This document shows positions 38,975-46,854 of a DNA stretch of 64,000 nt, in pieces. The notes under the pieces are model-generated. The model searched no databases, was not told the origin of the DNA, and was given only the letters and a program-made list of their open reading frames with translations. A program made the position numbers and the translations under genes. Each line of letters begins with the position of its first letter. Within the stretch, counting starts at the first letter, position 1. Where the stretch lies: contig NZ_BMFG01000005.1 of the NCBI RefSeq assembly GCF_014638005.1, positions 62,001 to 126,000 of the forward strand, in the 5' to 3' direction. Source of the DNA: Flavobacterium orientale. Its GTDB lineage: Bacteria; Bacteroidota; Bacteroidia; Flavobacteriales; Flavobacteriaceae.

Positions 38975-39931
38975 TTAATCATGATTCTCAATGCTTTTGT
39001 AAGCATCAATAATTTTCTTAACCAAACGGTGTCTAACAATATCTTTATCATCTAAGTAAATGATGCCAACACCTTCAACATCTTTCAAAATAAGCAACGC
39101 TTCTTTTAATCCTGAAATGGTTCTTCGCGGCAAATCTACCTGTCCCGGATCGCCGGTAATGATAAACTTTGCGTTTTTACCCATACGGGTTAAAAACATC
39201 TTCATTTGTGAATGCGTCGTGTTTTGTGCTTCATCCAATATGACAAAAGCATGATCTAAGGTTCTACCCCGCATAAAGGCCAAGGGTGCAATTTGTATAA
39301 TACCTTTTAATATATAATCTTCTAACGTTTGTGGTGGTAACATATCTCTTAAGGCATCATATAAAGGTTGCATGTACGGGTCTAATTTTTCCTTCATATC
39401 ACCCGGAAGAAATCCTAAGTTTTCTCCGGCTTCTACTGCAGGACGTGTCAAAATGATACGCTTTACTTGCTTTTCTTTAAGTGCTTTTACAGCCAATGCA
39501 ACTCCGGTGTAGGTTTTACCCGTTCCGGCCGGACCCACGGCAAAAACCATATCATTTTTCTGAATTAACTCCACCATTTTCTGCTGATTAGGCGTCATGG
39601 CTTTAATCAATTTTCCACCAATTCCATGCACCAAAATTTTATCTTGGTCATGCATTTTGTGTTCCTCGGCAGAATTACTTTGAATTACCCGATCAATAAC
39701 ATTGGTGTCAATATTATTGTAACGTGTAAAATGTACCATTAATCTGTTAAAGCGATTTTCAAATTCGTCAAGCTCTTCCCGCTCACCAAAAACTTTTAAT
39801 GTTGTCCCTCGTGCTACAATTTTAAGCTTAGGATAATACCTTTTGATGGTTTCCAGATGGGAATCTTGAGCACCCCAAAACTCTTTTGGGGCAATGTCGT
39901 GAAGTTCAATAATTCTTTCGTTCAAAAGCAA
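38975..39931 (-). CDS. PhoH family protein (ATPase)
   Basis: A cytoplasmic P-loop ATPase of the PhoH/YbeZ type, tied to rRNA maturation in other bacteria. Walker A GPAGTGKT follows MVFAV, and Walker B is FVILDEAQNTTHSQMKMFLTRMG, which is diagnostic; a KH-like or R3H-like N-terminal segment precedes it. The 318-residue length is normal. The start is TTG: either the one at 39931 or the in-frame TTG at 39925, which would give the usual MNERIIELHDIAPKEFWG N-terminus. It is single-gene, with its own terminator. Confidence 0.93.
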   Translation of the reverse strand: MLLNERIIELHDIAPKEFWGAQDSHLETIKRYYPKLKIVARGTTLKVFGEREELDEFENRFNRLMVHFTRYNNIDTNVIDRVIQSNSAEEHKMHDQDKILVHGIGGKLIKAMTPNQQKMVELIQKNDMVFAVGPAGTGKTYTGVALAVKALKEKQVKRIILTRPAVEAGENLGFLPGDMKEKLDPYMQPLYDALRDMLPPQTLEDYILKGIIQIAPLAFMRGRTLDHAFVILDEAQNTTHSQMKMFLTRMGKNAKFIITGDPGQVDLPRRTISGLKEALLILKDVEGVGIIYLDDKDIVRHRLVKKIIDAYKSIENHD

Positions 39932-39965
39932 TAGTTTTAAAATTAAAAAATAGGTTTTTAATTAT

Positions 39966-39973
39966 TAGATTTG
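39966..39973 (+). promoter_or_regulatory. Probable -7 box of the SAM hydrolase operon
   Basis: TAGATTTG matches TAnnTTTG. A TSS a few bases downstream would precede the ATG at 40030 by about 50 bases and rule out the longer TTG frame at 40000. Confidence 0.55.
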
Positions 39974-40029
39974 CATCACTCAAATTTAATGAAATTTCAT
40001 TGAAGGTTTCACGAATAGTTATAAACAAA

Positions 40030-40869
40030 ATGATGTCAATAATTACCCTTACCACCGATTACGGATTAAAAGACCACTTTGTTGGAGCTTTGAAGGGAAA
40101 AATTTTAACCGAAGCACCCGATGCCACGATTGTTGACATATCCCACAACATCGACCCGTTTAACACGGCCGAAACCAGCTATATTATCTCAGCAGCCTAC
40201 AGTAGCTTTCCTAAAGGAACCGTTCATTTAATTGGTGTTGACGCCGAACGCAACCTGGAAAACGAACACATCGCTATGCTTTGGAACGATCATTATTTCA
40301 TCTGTGCCGATAATGGCATATTGAGTATTTTGACGCAAAAAATTCTTCCACAACAAGTAGTTGCCATCAATATCCATGACCGATTGACAGTGGATGCCAC
40401 CGATATGGATGTTTTTAAAACCGTGGCCTGTCATTTGGCTAAAGGCGGTCTGTTGAATGTTATAGGAAGGGAAATTAAAACACTAAAACCTATAACTGAC
40501 CTACAACCCATTGTTTCTAAAACGGGTGATTCCATTAAAGGAAATGTCATTTACATTGACCACTTTGGAAACGTGGTGGTGAATATTACTAAAAAACTTT
40601 TCATTGAAACCGGAAAAGGGCGACCTTATGAAATTGCCATTAAACCTAAAGCCTTAAAGACCATTTTACCCAATTATTCGGCCATCGCTCAATCGGGAAA
40701 ATTTCCGGTGAAGAATTACGAAGGTCAGAATTTGGCTTTATTTAATGAAGCGGGGTATTTGGAAATTGCTATTTTCAGAAGCAATCCCGCTACTGTGGGT
40801 AGTGCTACTTCTTTATTGGGCTTGAATTATCGCGATACTATTACCATTAATTTTTTACCTGCTGATTGA
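40030..40869 (+). CDS. SAM hydrolase / SAM-dependent chlorinase-fluorinase family (DUF62)
   Basis: Members of this fold turn S-adenosylmethionine into adenosine and methionine (hydroxide adenosyltransferases) or, rarely, add a halide. The N-terminal motif ITLTTDYGLKDHFVGALKG with the conserved DYG is present, and DISHNIDPFNTAETSYIISAAYSSFPKGTVHLIGV contains the family's hallmark HxxD-type region. The C-terminal half has DHFGNVVVNI. The 280-residue length is normal. The halogenase-specific 21-residue loop is not apparent, so the water-using reaction is more likely. It lies 1 base before the next gene. Confidence 0.85.
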   Translation: MMSIITLTTDYGLKDHFVGALKGKILTEAPDATIVDISHNIDPFNTAETSYIISAAYSSFPKGTVHLIGVDAERNLENEHIAMLWNDHYFICADNGILSILTQKILPQQVVAINIHDRLTVDATDMDVFKTVACHLAKGGLLNVIGREIKTLKPITDLQPIVSKTGDSIKGNVIYIDHFGNVVVNITKKLFIETGKGRPYEIAIKPKALKTILPNYSAIAQSGKFPVKNYEGQNLALFNEAGYLEIAIFRSNPATVGSATSLLGLNYRDTITINFLPAD

Positions 40870-40870
40870 T

Positions 40871-41167
40871 ATGTTTATTCGAATCGTAAAAATGAGTTTT
40901 CATCAAGAACATATCCCGAAATTTTTGGGCAACTTTGATTTGATGAAAGAAAAAATACGAAATGCACCCGGAAACCGTTTTCTTGAATTGTATCAGGATA
41001 AAAACAATCCGGAAGTTTTTTTTACCTATAGTTTTTGGGAATCCGAAGCCGATTTGGAATCCTATCGGAATTCGGAATTATTTTATGACGTATGGCAATT
41101 TACCAAACAATTATTCAACGCCAAACCGGAAGCTTGGAGCGTAGATAAAGTGGTAAGTTTACCTTAA
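40871..41167 (+). CDS. Antibiotic biosynthesis monooxygenase (ABM)-fold protein
   Basis: A 98-residue ferredoxin-like-fold protein. MFIRIVKMSFHQEHIPKFLGNF and FLELYQDKNNPEVFFTYSFWESEADLESYRNSELF match the ABM superfamily pattern, including the FWESEADL segment. It follows the SAM hydrolase by 1 base and precedes gldF by 10 bases, so all four genes are probably one transcript. ABM proteins oxidise small aromatics or quinols or act in heme use; the substrate is unknown. Confidence 0.8.
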   Translation: MFIRIVKMSFHQEHIPKFLGNFDLMKEKIRNAPGNRFLELYQDKNNPEVFFTYSFWESEADLESYRNSELFYDVWQFTKQLFNAKPEAWSVDKVVSLP

Positions 41168-41177
41168 ATTTAAAACA

Positions 41178-41903
41178 ATGAAAGCACTATTTTTAAAAGA
41201 AATACAATCCTTTTTTGGTTCCGTTTTGGGCTATTTGGTGATTGTATTGTTTTTACTGCTCAACGGATTATTTCTTTGGGTTTTTGAAGGAGATTTTAAT
41301 ATTCTAAACAGTGGCTTCGCCGATTTGAGTCCGTTTTTCACCTTTGCTCCTTGGGTATTGTTACTCTTAATACCTGCCATCACCATGAAAAGTTTTTCTG
41401 ATGAAAAAAAACAAGGTACGATGGAATTACTACTCACTAAACCTTTAAGCATTGGGGAAATTGTAGGCGGTAAATTTTTAGCCGCTTTTGTGTTAATCGT
41501 TTTGGCAATACTGCCCACTTTGATTTATGTGGTGGTTATTTCTAAATTGGGCTATCCGGAAGGGAGCATCGATATGGGGAGCACTTGGGGGTCTTATTTT
41601 GGGTTGCTGTTTTTGGTAGCCGCTTATACCGCCATTGGTGTTTTTACTTCTACGCTGTCCACCAATCAAATTGTGGCGTTCATTCTGGCTGTTTTCATCT
41701 GTTTTCTTTTCTATTTTGGATTTGAAGGCATCTCAAAACAAATGACTTCCTTTTCAGACGGAATAGCTGCTTTGGGAATGGAATTTCATTATAAAAGTAT
41801 GAGTAGAGGCGTTATTGATACCCGCGACTTGATTTATTTTATAAGTGTTACTGTTTTGTTTTTTACAGCTACTGTTTATCAACTTAAAAACTTGAAGAAC
41901 TAA
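41178..41903 (+). CDS. gldF: Gliding-motility ABC transporter permease GldF
   Basis: A 241-residue ABC-2-type permease with six helices. GldF features seen here: MKALFLKEIQSFFGSVLGYLVIVLFLLLNGLFLW at the N-terminus, and FTFAPWVLLLLIPAITMKSFSDEKKQGTMELLLTKP, whose SFSDEKKQGTMELLLTKP motif is strongly conserved. Works with GldG and the ATPase GldA in gliding of Flavobacterium. gldA is not in this window. The last base overlaps the start of gldG. Confidence 0.95.
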   Translation: MKALFLKEIQSFFGSVLGYLVIVLFLLLNGLFLWVFEGDFNILNSGFADLSPFFTFAPWVLLLLIPAITMKSFSDEKKQGTMELLLTKPLSIGEIVGGKFLAAFVLIVLAILPTLIYVVVISKLGYPEGSIDMGSTWGSYFGLLFLVAAYTAIGVFTSTLSTNQIVAFILAVFICFLFYFGFEGISKQMTSFSDGIAALGMEFHYKSMSRGVIDTRDLIYFISVTVLFFTATVYQLKNLKN

Positions 41904-43588
41904 TGAAAAAAATAAACAAAAAACTACTTATTAATTGGCTTTCGTTAGTAGCGATACTTATCGTTATAAATATAATCAGCTCTTATTTCTTCAAACGTTT
42001 TGACCTAACTGCGGATAAACGGTACACGCTTTCCGAACATACTTTGGAATTGTTAGCCTCAATTGAGCAACCCTTATTTATTGATGTTTTTTTAGATGGT
42101 AATTTTCCGAGTGACATCAAAAGACTGCAAGTGGAAACCCGTCAGTTGTTGGAAGAATTCAAAGCCTATAATTCCAACATTCAATTTCAATTCATCAATC
42201 CGCTAGCGGAAGAAGGAGATAAAAACGCACTAATCGACGCTTTTTATGAAAAAGGAATGACGCCCATCAACATAACGGTTGAGGATAAAGGCAAGCAATC
42301 CCAAGAGATTGTTTTTCCGTGGGCCATTGCTTACAGTGGCGAAAAAGACACTAAAGTTCCCTTACTGAAAAACATGATGGGTGCTTCCACCGAAGAAAAA
42401 GTCATCAGCTCGGTACAACATTTGGAATATGCGTTTGCGAATGCCATTGCCACTGTTTCCAAAGAAAAAAGTAAAAAAGTAGTCGTTCTAAAAGGTAATG
42501 GCCAACCCGAAGATGTATTTATCGGCGATGCCTTGAAACAAATCAGAGACAACTATTTCATTGCTCCTTTCACTTTGGATAGTGTGGCTGCCAATCCGGA
42601 AAAGGTGTTAAAACAATTGCAAGGGTATGATTTAGCCATCATGGTTAAACCTACCGAACGTTTTTCTGATGAAGAAAAATTGGTTTTGGATCAATATGTG
42701 ATGTCAGGTGGAAAAATGCTTTGGTTGATGGATATGGTTTCCATAGAAATGGATAGTTTGTATAACGATACGGGAACCAGTTTGGCCTACCCCAAAGACT
42801 TGAATCTGAATGATTTATTTTTTAAATACGGGGTGCGAATCAATCCCTATTTGATTAAAGATATCATGGCGACACCCATTTCGTTAGCCACCGGTGCAGA
42901 AGGTTCTGCCACACAATACAAACAGTTTCCTTGGTTTTATGCTCCCATGATTTATCCTTCAAGCAAACATCCTATTGTGGCCAATCTTGATGGATTAAAA
43001 TTTGAGTTTACCAATCCCATTGACACCTTAAAAAACGACATTCAAAAAACGGTGTTGTTGCAATCTTCTCCCTATTCAAAAGGGATTGGAACACCAATTG
43101 AGGTTTCTCTTGAAATGGTATCCGAAAGACCTGAACCTACCGATTTTCAAAATAGCGGACTGCTACCTGTAGCCGTTTTATTGGAAGGAAATTTCAAATC
43201 GGCTTTTCAAAATAGAGTGTTGCCTTTTAAAACCGATGGTTATAAAGAAACAGGCACGGCTACTAAAATGATTGTTGTGTCGGATGGTGATGTGATTAAA
43301 AACCAATTGGACAAAAACTACCAACCGTTAGAATTGGGTTATGACAAATGGACCAATACCTATTATGGCAATAAAGAATTCATCCTAAACAGTGTGAATT
43401 TTTTGTTGGATGACAGCGGACTTATTAACATTCGAAGCAAGGAAGTAAACCTGCCCTTGCTGGATAAAGAAAAAGTATATGACAATTATAGTCTTGCTCA
43501 ATGGATAACTATTGGAGTTCCAATTACTATTGTGGTGTTTTTCGGACTGCTGTTTATCTATATTCGCAAAAGAATTTACGGTAAATAG
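41903..43588 (+). CDS. gldG: Gliding-motility ABC transporter component GldG
   Basis: A 561-residue membrane protein with helices at both ends (LINWLSLVAILIVINIISSYFF near residue 10 and WITIGVPITIVVFFGLLFIYI at the C-terminus) and a large exported domain. Recognisable features: FFKRFDLTADKRYTLSEHTLELL and the YGVRINPYLIKDIMATPI-type segment of GldG. It forms an ABC transport complex with GldF and GldA needed for gliding. One-base overlap with gldF shows translational coupling. Confidence 0.93.
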   Translation: MKKINKKLLINWLSLVAILIVINIISSYFFKRFDLTADKRYTLSEHTLELLASIEQPLFIDVFLDGNFPSDIKRLQVETRQLLEEFKAYNSNIQFQFINPLAEEGDKNALIDAFYEKGMTPINITVEDKGKQSQEIVFPWAIAYSGEKDTKVPLLKNMMGASTEEKVISSVQHLEYAFANAIATVSKEKSKKVVVLKGNGQPEDVFIGDALKQIRDNYFIAPFTLDSVAANPEKVLKQLQGYDLAIMVKPTERFSDEEKLVLDQYVMSGGKMLWLMDMVSIEMDSLYNDTGTSLAYPKDLNLNDLFFKYGVRINPYLIKDIMATPISLATGAEGSATQYKQFPWFYAPMIYPSSKHPIVANLDGLKFEFTNPIDTLKNDIQKTVLLQSSPYSKGIGTPIEVSLEMVSERPEPTDFQNSGLLPVAVLLEGNFKSAFQNRVLPFKTDGYKETGTATKMIVVSDGDVIKNQLDKNYQPLELGYDKWTNTYYGNKEFILNSVNFLLDDSGLINIRSKEVNLPLLDKEKVYDNYSLAQWITIGVPITIVVFFGLLFIYIRKRIYGK

Positions 43589-43605
43589 TGTTAATAAAAA
43601 ACTTT

Positions 43606-43634
43606 TTGTTATTGTTGAGTTAGAGTTATATTTG
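43606..43634 (+). promoter_or_regulatory. Promoter of dnaN
   Basis: TTG at 43606-43608, 18 bases, TATATTTG at 43627-43634. The -7 box is 22 bases before the dnaN ATG. A good fit to the flavobacterial pattern. Confidence 0.75.
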
Positions 43635-43655
43635 TGGTTATAAAAATTAAGCGAA

Positions 43656-44774
43656 ATGAAGTTTATCGTATCGAGTTCCTATTTATTAAAACAATTGCAA
43701 GTTTTAGGTAGTGTTATCAACAGTAGCAACACCTTACCTATTCTAGATAATTTCCTTTTTGAATTAAACGACACTGTTTTGACTGTTTCTGCTTCCGATT
43801 TGGAAACTACCATGTCGGCTATTTTAGAAATTGACAGCAAAAGTAAAGGTAGCGTAGCCATTCCGGCCAAGTTATTATTAGAAATTTTAAAAACATTCCC
43901 GGAGCAACCGTTGACCTTCACCGTTGAAGAAAACAGCACGATTGAAATTAGTTCCAATTCCGGAAAATATGCCTTGGCTTATGCTCCCGGAGATGAGTTT
44001 CCAAAGGCAGTGGTTTTAGATGAACCTTCTGCCACCATGGTTCCTGCTGAAGTTTTAGCGTCAGCAATCAGTAAAACTATTTTTGCTGCAGGTAACGATG
44101 ATTTACGTCCGGTGATGTCAGGTGTGTTTTTCCAATTCTCACCACAAAGCCTTATTTTTGTGGCTACTGATGCTCACAAATTAGTAAAATACTCCAGAAC
44201 AGATGTTACAGCTACTGAAGTAGCAGAATTCATCATGCCTAAAAAACCGTTAAACATTTTAAAAGGTATTTTAGCCATGACCGATAGCGAAGTGAAAATT
44301 GAATACAACGACAGTAATGCCGTTTTTTCGTTTGATTCATACATGTTAGTTTGTCGCTTGATTGATGGAAAATACCCCAACTACGAAGCGGTGATACCAA
44401 AAGAGAATCCAAAAAAATTGCATATTGACAGAACACAATTATTAAATTCTGTGCGTCGTGTTGCAATTTTCTCTAACAAAACTACACACCAAATCCGATT
44501 GAAGATTGCCGGAACCGAATTAAACATTTCCGCAGAAGATATTGACTACTCAAACAAAGCAGAAGAACGTTTGACGTGTGATTACCAAGGTGATGACATG
44601 CAAATTGGCTTCAACTCACGCTTCTTAACAGAAATGCTAAACAACCTGCATTCTGACGAAATCATGTTGGAAATGTCGCTACCCAACAGAGCCGGTATTT
44701 TAACTCCGGTGGATGGATTAGACGAAGGCGAAACGGTTACGATGTTAGTAATGCCGGTGATGCTGAACAACTAA
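43656..44774 (+). CDS. dnaN: DNA polymerase III sliding clamp, beta subunit
   Basis: Ring-shaped processivity factor that holds the polymerase on DNA. Three clamp domains of roughly 120 residues each are recognisable: MKFIVSSSYLLKQLQVLGSVINSSNTLPILDNFLF, ISKTIFAAGNDDLRPVMSGVFF and FNSRFLTEMLNNLHSDEIMLEM. VMPVMLN is the usual C-terminal end. Its 372 residues match. It is not next to dnaA or gyrase here, which is common outside the origin. A strong terminator follows. Confidence 0.97.
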   Translation: MKFIVSSSYLLKQLQVLGSVINSSNTLPILDNFLFELNDTVLTVSASDLETTMSAILEIDSKSKGSVAIPAKLLLEILKTFPEQPLTFTVEENSTIEISSNSGKYALAYAPGDEFPKAVVLDEPSATMVPAEVLASAISKTIFAAGNDDLRPVMSGVFFQFSPQSLIFVATDAHKLVKYSRTDVTATEVAEFIMPKKPLNILKGILAMTDSEVKIEYNDSNAVFSFDSYMLVCRLIDGKYPNYEAVIPKENPKKLHIDRTQLLNSVRRVAIFSNKTTHQIRLKIAGTELNISAEDIDYSNKAEERLTCDYQGDDMQIGFNSRFLTEMLNNLHSDEIMLEMSLPNRAGILTPVDGLDEGETVTMLVMPVMLNN

Positions 44775-44801
44775 AAATAAAACACCACTTATTTATACTG
44801 A

Positions 44802-44837
44802 AAAAACCCTTATCTCAATTGAAATAAGGGTTTTTCT
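44802..44837 (+). terminator. Terminator of dnaN
   Basis: A 12-base stem (AAAAACCCTTAT / ATAAGGGTTTTT) with a TCAATTGA palindrome in the loop, ending in a T run. A near-identical hairpin terminates the AbgT gene at 46798-46833. Confidence 0.85.
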
Positions 44838-45060
44838 ATTTCATCCATCTTGCTCTCCAAAATTTGATTCATGACAATAACCCCCACAAAAAACTCCCAC
44901 TCTATGTCATTCCGACGCAGGAGGAATCTCATAATCAAATCACACACGCTGGTTCGAGCGTCTTCAATTGTACCCACAATCAATCTCTAAAATAGTAGGA
45001 TTATGATTTTCATACTATCCGGAACTACTAGTTCCAAATAAGTGGATAAAAAACAAACTC
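44838..45060. repeat. Intergenic stretch with a dispersed ATTCCGACGCAGGAGGAATCT element
   Basis: Contains CATTCCGACGCAGGAGGAAT (within 44905-44932), a short element I recall being dispersed in many Bacteroidota genomes. Its ends pair partly (ATTCC with GGAAT). Nothing coding is visible in the surrounding 223 bases. Confidence 0.5.
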
Positions 45061-46209
45061 CTATTGCTTTTTCAGATTTGTATTTTTCTCACATATTTGA
45101 CTATACCATTTTATCCACTTGCGTTGTAATTTTATAAGTTCTATTTCGCTAGCATACATTCCTGCACTTCCAAAATCTTCACTAGTTATTTCTTTTAGTA
45201 AGTAATTTGCTCTCCCCGACACTCTAAAAAGATCATCAAAAATTACATCTCCAGTTTCCAAACGCATATCGCCACTTTCTACTCTACCATCGATTATTAA
45301 GTTTACTGAACCTACTAGACCTACTTCTTTATTATTCGTGATTCTTTTAATTAATTCTTGAATACCTGTTTTATAATTAAATACTACCCAACTTTCTACA
45401 TCACCAACTGAAGTTGTAATTTCTCTTTCATTTTCAAATAAATTAAAAATATAATCTTTAGGTTTATCTTTGATTAAAAGACGTATTGAATCTGAATATT
45501 TATAATATATATTTTTATGTTTTTTAATGTTTTTATTGAAGGGTTTAGGTAATTTATCTTCATTAGGTAAAGTACATTCTGAAAATATTTTTTCATATTT
45601 CTTAATGCTTTTATTAGATATTCTAATAACTTTATTGGTATTATTTGGTGGAACAATTTCTTTACACTCTCTAATATAGAATTTCATCCATTTTAGTTGT
45701 AATTTTTTGAGGTCTCTTTTTGTTGCATTTCCACCAGCTTCACCCATATCGCCATAAGTGATATGTTGAAGAATATGATTTATTCTTCCTGCTACCCTTG
45801 TAAGGTCATTACCACCAACCATTTCTGGTTTTAAATTCAAGTCACTTATTTTTGAATTATTTGTAATTCTTTCTATTAAACCTTTTAAACCTACTTTATA
45901 ATTATTTACAACCCAATATTCCACCTTATCTATTGCAAAATTACCATCTTCTTTTTCAAGAATATCATAAATTTCCTTTTCTGTTTTATCCTTTATTGAA
46001 GAAAATGAGGGTGGGTATATATCCGAAAATTGCTCGTTTTTTAGTTGTGACTCAAACCTTCTTTGATGTGATTTTAAAGTATTTGAAAAAAAAATTTCTA
46101 ACTTATCTTCATCGGGCAAAGTACTTTCTGAAAACACCTTATGCGTTTGACAGCCTAATAGCAAATAGAAAAACACTACAATAAAAATAAACTTAATTAG
46201 TCCTTTCAT
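45061..46209 (-). CDS. Lipoprotein of unknown function with an internal duplication
   Basis: A 382-residue lipoprotein: the signal sequence MKGLIKFIFIVVFFYLLLGC ends at a lipobox (LLLGC). The start at 46209 is preferred to a longer frame that would put 20 charged residues before the signal. The mature protein is two related halves. Half one: FSESTLPDEDKL, YWVVNNYKVGLKGLIERITNN, DLTRVAGRINHIL, LKKLQLKWMKFYIREC. Half two: FSECTLPNEDKL, SWVVFNYKTGIQELIKRITNN, DLFRVSGRANYLL, LIKLQRKWIKWYSQIC. No known domain is recognised. It is a surface or periplasmic protein; the DNA is very AT-rich. Confidence 0.75.
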   Translation of the reverse strand: MKGLIKFIFIVVFFYLLLGCQTHKVFSESTLPDEDKLEIFFSNTLKSHQRRFESQLKNEQFSDIYPPSFSSIKDKTEKEIYDILEKEDGNFAIDKVEYWVVNNYKVGLKGLIERITNNSKISDLNLKPEMVGGNDLTRVAGRINHILQHITYGDMGEAGGNATKRDLKKLQLKWMKFYIRECKEIVPPNNTNKVIRISNKSIKKYEKIFSECTLPNEDKLPKPFNKNIKKHKNIYYKYSDSIRLLIKDKPKDYIFNLFENEREITTSVGDVESWVVFNYKTGIQELIKRITNNKEVGLVGSVNLIIDGRVESGDMRLETGDVIFDDLFRVSGRANYLLKEITSEDFGSAGMYASEIELIKLQRKWIKWYSQICEKNTNLKKQ

Positions 46210-46528
46210 TTTATTTTTTTTTGTGACTTTTATTGGTCGCACCCTCCGCTGCCGCACAAATCTCTTCATGTGCCAATTAAATTAATAAAAACTACTCTTA
46301 ATTTACCTTTCAATAAAAATAGTAAAAAATACAGTAGTAATCTAGAACTGAAATTAGTTTAATGGCTTCAAAAGTTTTTTATAATCCACACCAAAAGATT
46401 CGTTTATAGCGGTGAAAAAAAATCCGTTTAAATCCTCTTTCCATAAATAACCTTACACTGTCAGTTTTCAAGTGCTTCGTGTCTTATTTCTTCGTGGCAA
46501 AACTAAAAATTAACCGTAGCGAAGCCAA

Positions 46529-46757
46529 CCTGCCTGCCGTCAGGCAGGTCCGCGTTCCCATCTTTGCGTCCTCTTATTTTTACGACTTTGCTCCCGATAT
46601 GTATCGGGATTGCGAGAAAAAATCCGCTCAAATCCGCGTTTGGCGAAGCCATCAGTGTCACCTGCCTGCCGTCAGGCAGGTCCGCGTTCCCATCTTTGCG
46701 TCTTCTTATTTTTGCGTCTTTGCTACCTATGTTTATCGGGATTGCGAGAAAAAATCC
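46529..46757. repeat. 132-bp direct repeat with 20-base palindromes
   Basis: Two copies start at 46529 and 46661, each opening with the palindrome CCTGCCTGCCGTCAGGCAGG, followed by TCCGCGTTCCCATCTTTGCG and ending in TATCGGGATTGCGAGAAAAA. The 46270-46854 gap between genes otherwise shows no reading frame of interest. The short frames inside are repeat artefacts. Confidence 0.85.
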
Positions 46758-46797
46758 GCGTTCCCATCTTTACACCATTCCCCTCCTTATTTATACA

Positions 46798-46833
46798 AAA
46801 AAAACCCTTACTTCAATCGAAATAAGGGTTTTT
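46798..46833 (-). terminator. Terminator of the AbgT transporter gene
   Basis: An 11-base stem AAAAACCCTTA / TAAGGGTTTTT, with a T run on the minus strand. The sequence is almost the same as the dnaN terminator, although it serves a gene on the other strand. Confidence 0.8.
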
Positions 46834-46854
46834 CTATCATATAAAAAAAACTAC

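Noticed and set aside
40030..40869. True fluorinase or chlorinase
   Set aside because: The halogenase-specific loop is not apparent; hydroxide-using SAM hydrolase is the common form.
44940..44975. GGTTCGAGCGTC, resembling a tRNA T-arm
   Set aside because: No acceptor stem, anticodon arm or D-arm can be built around it.
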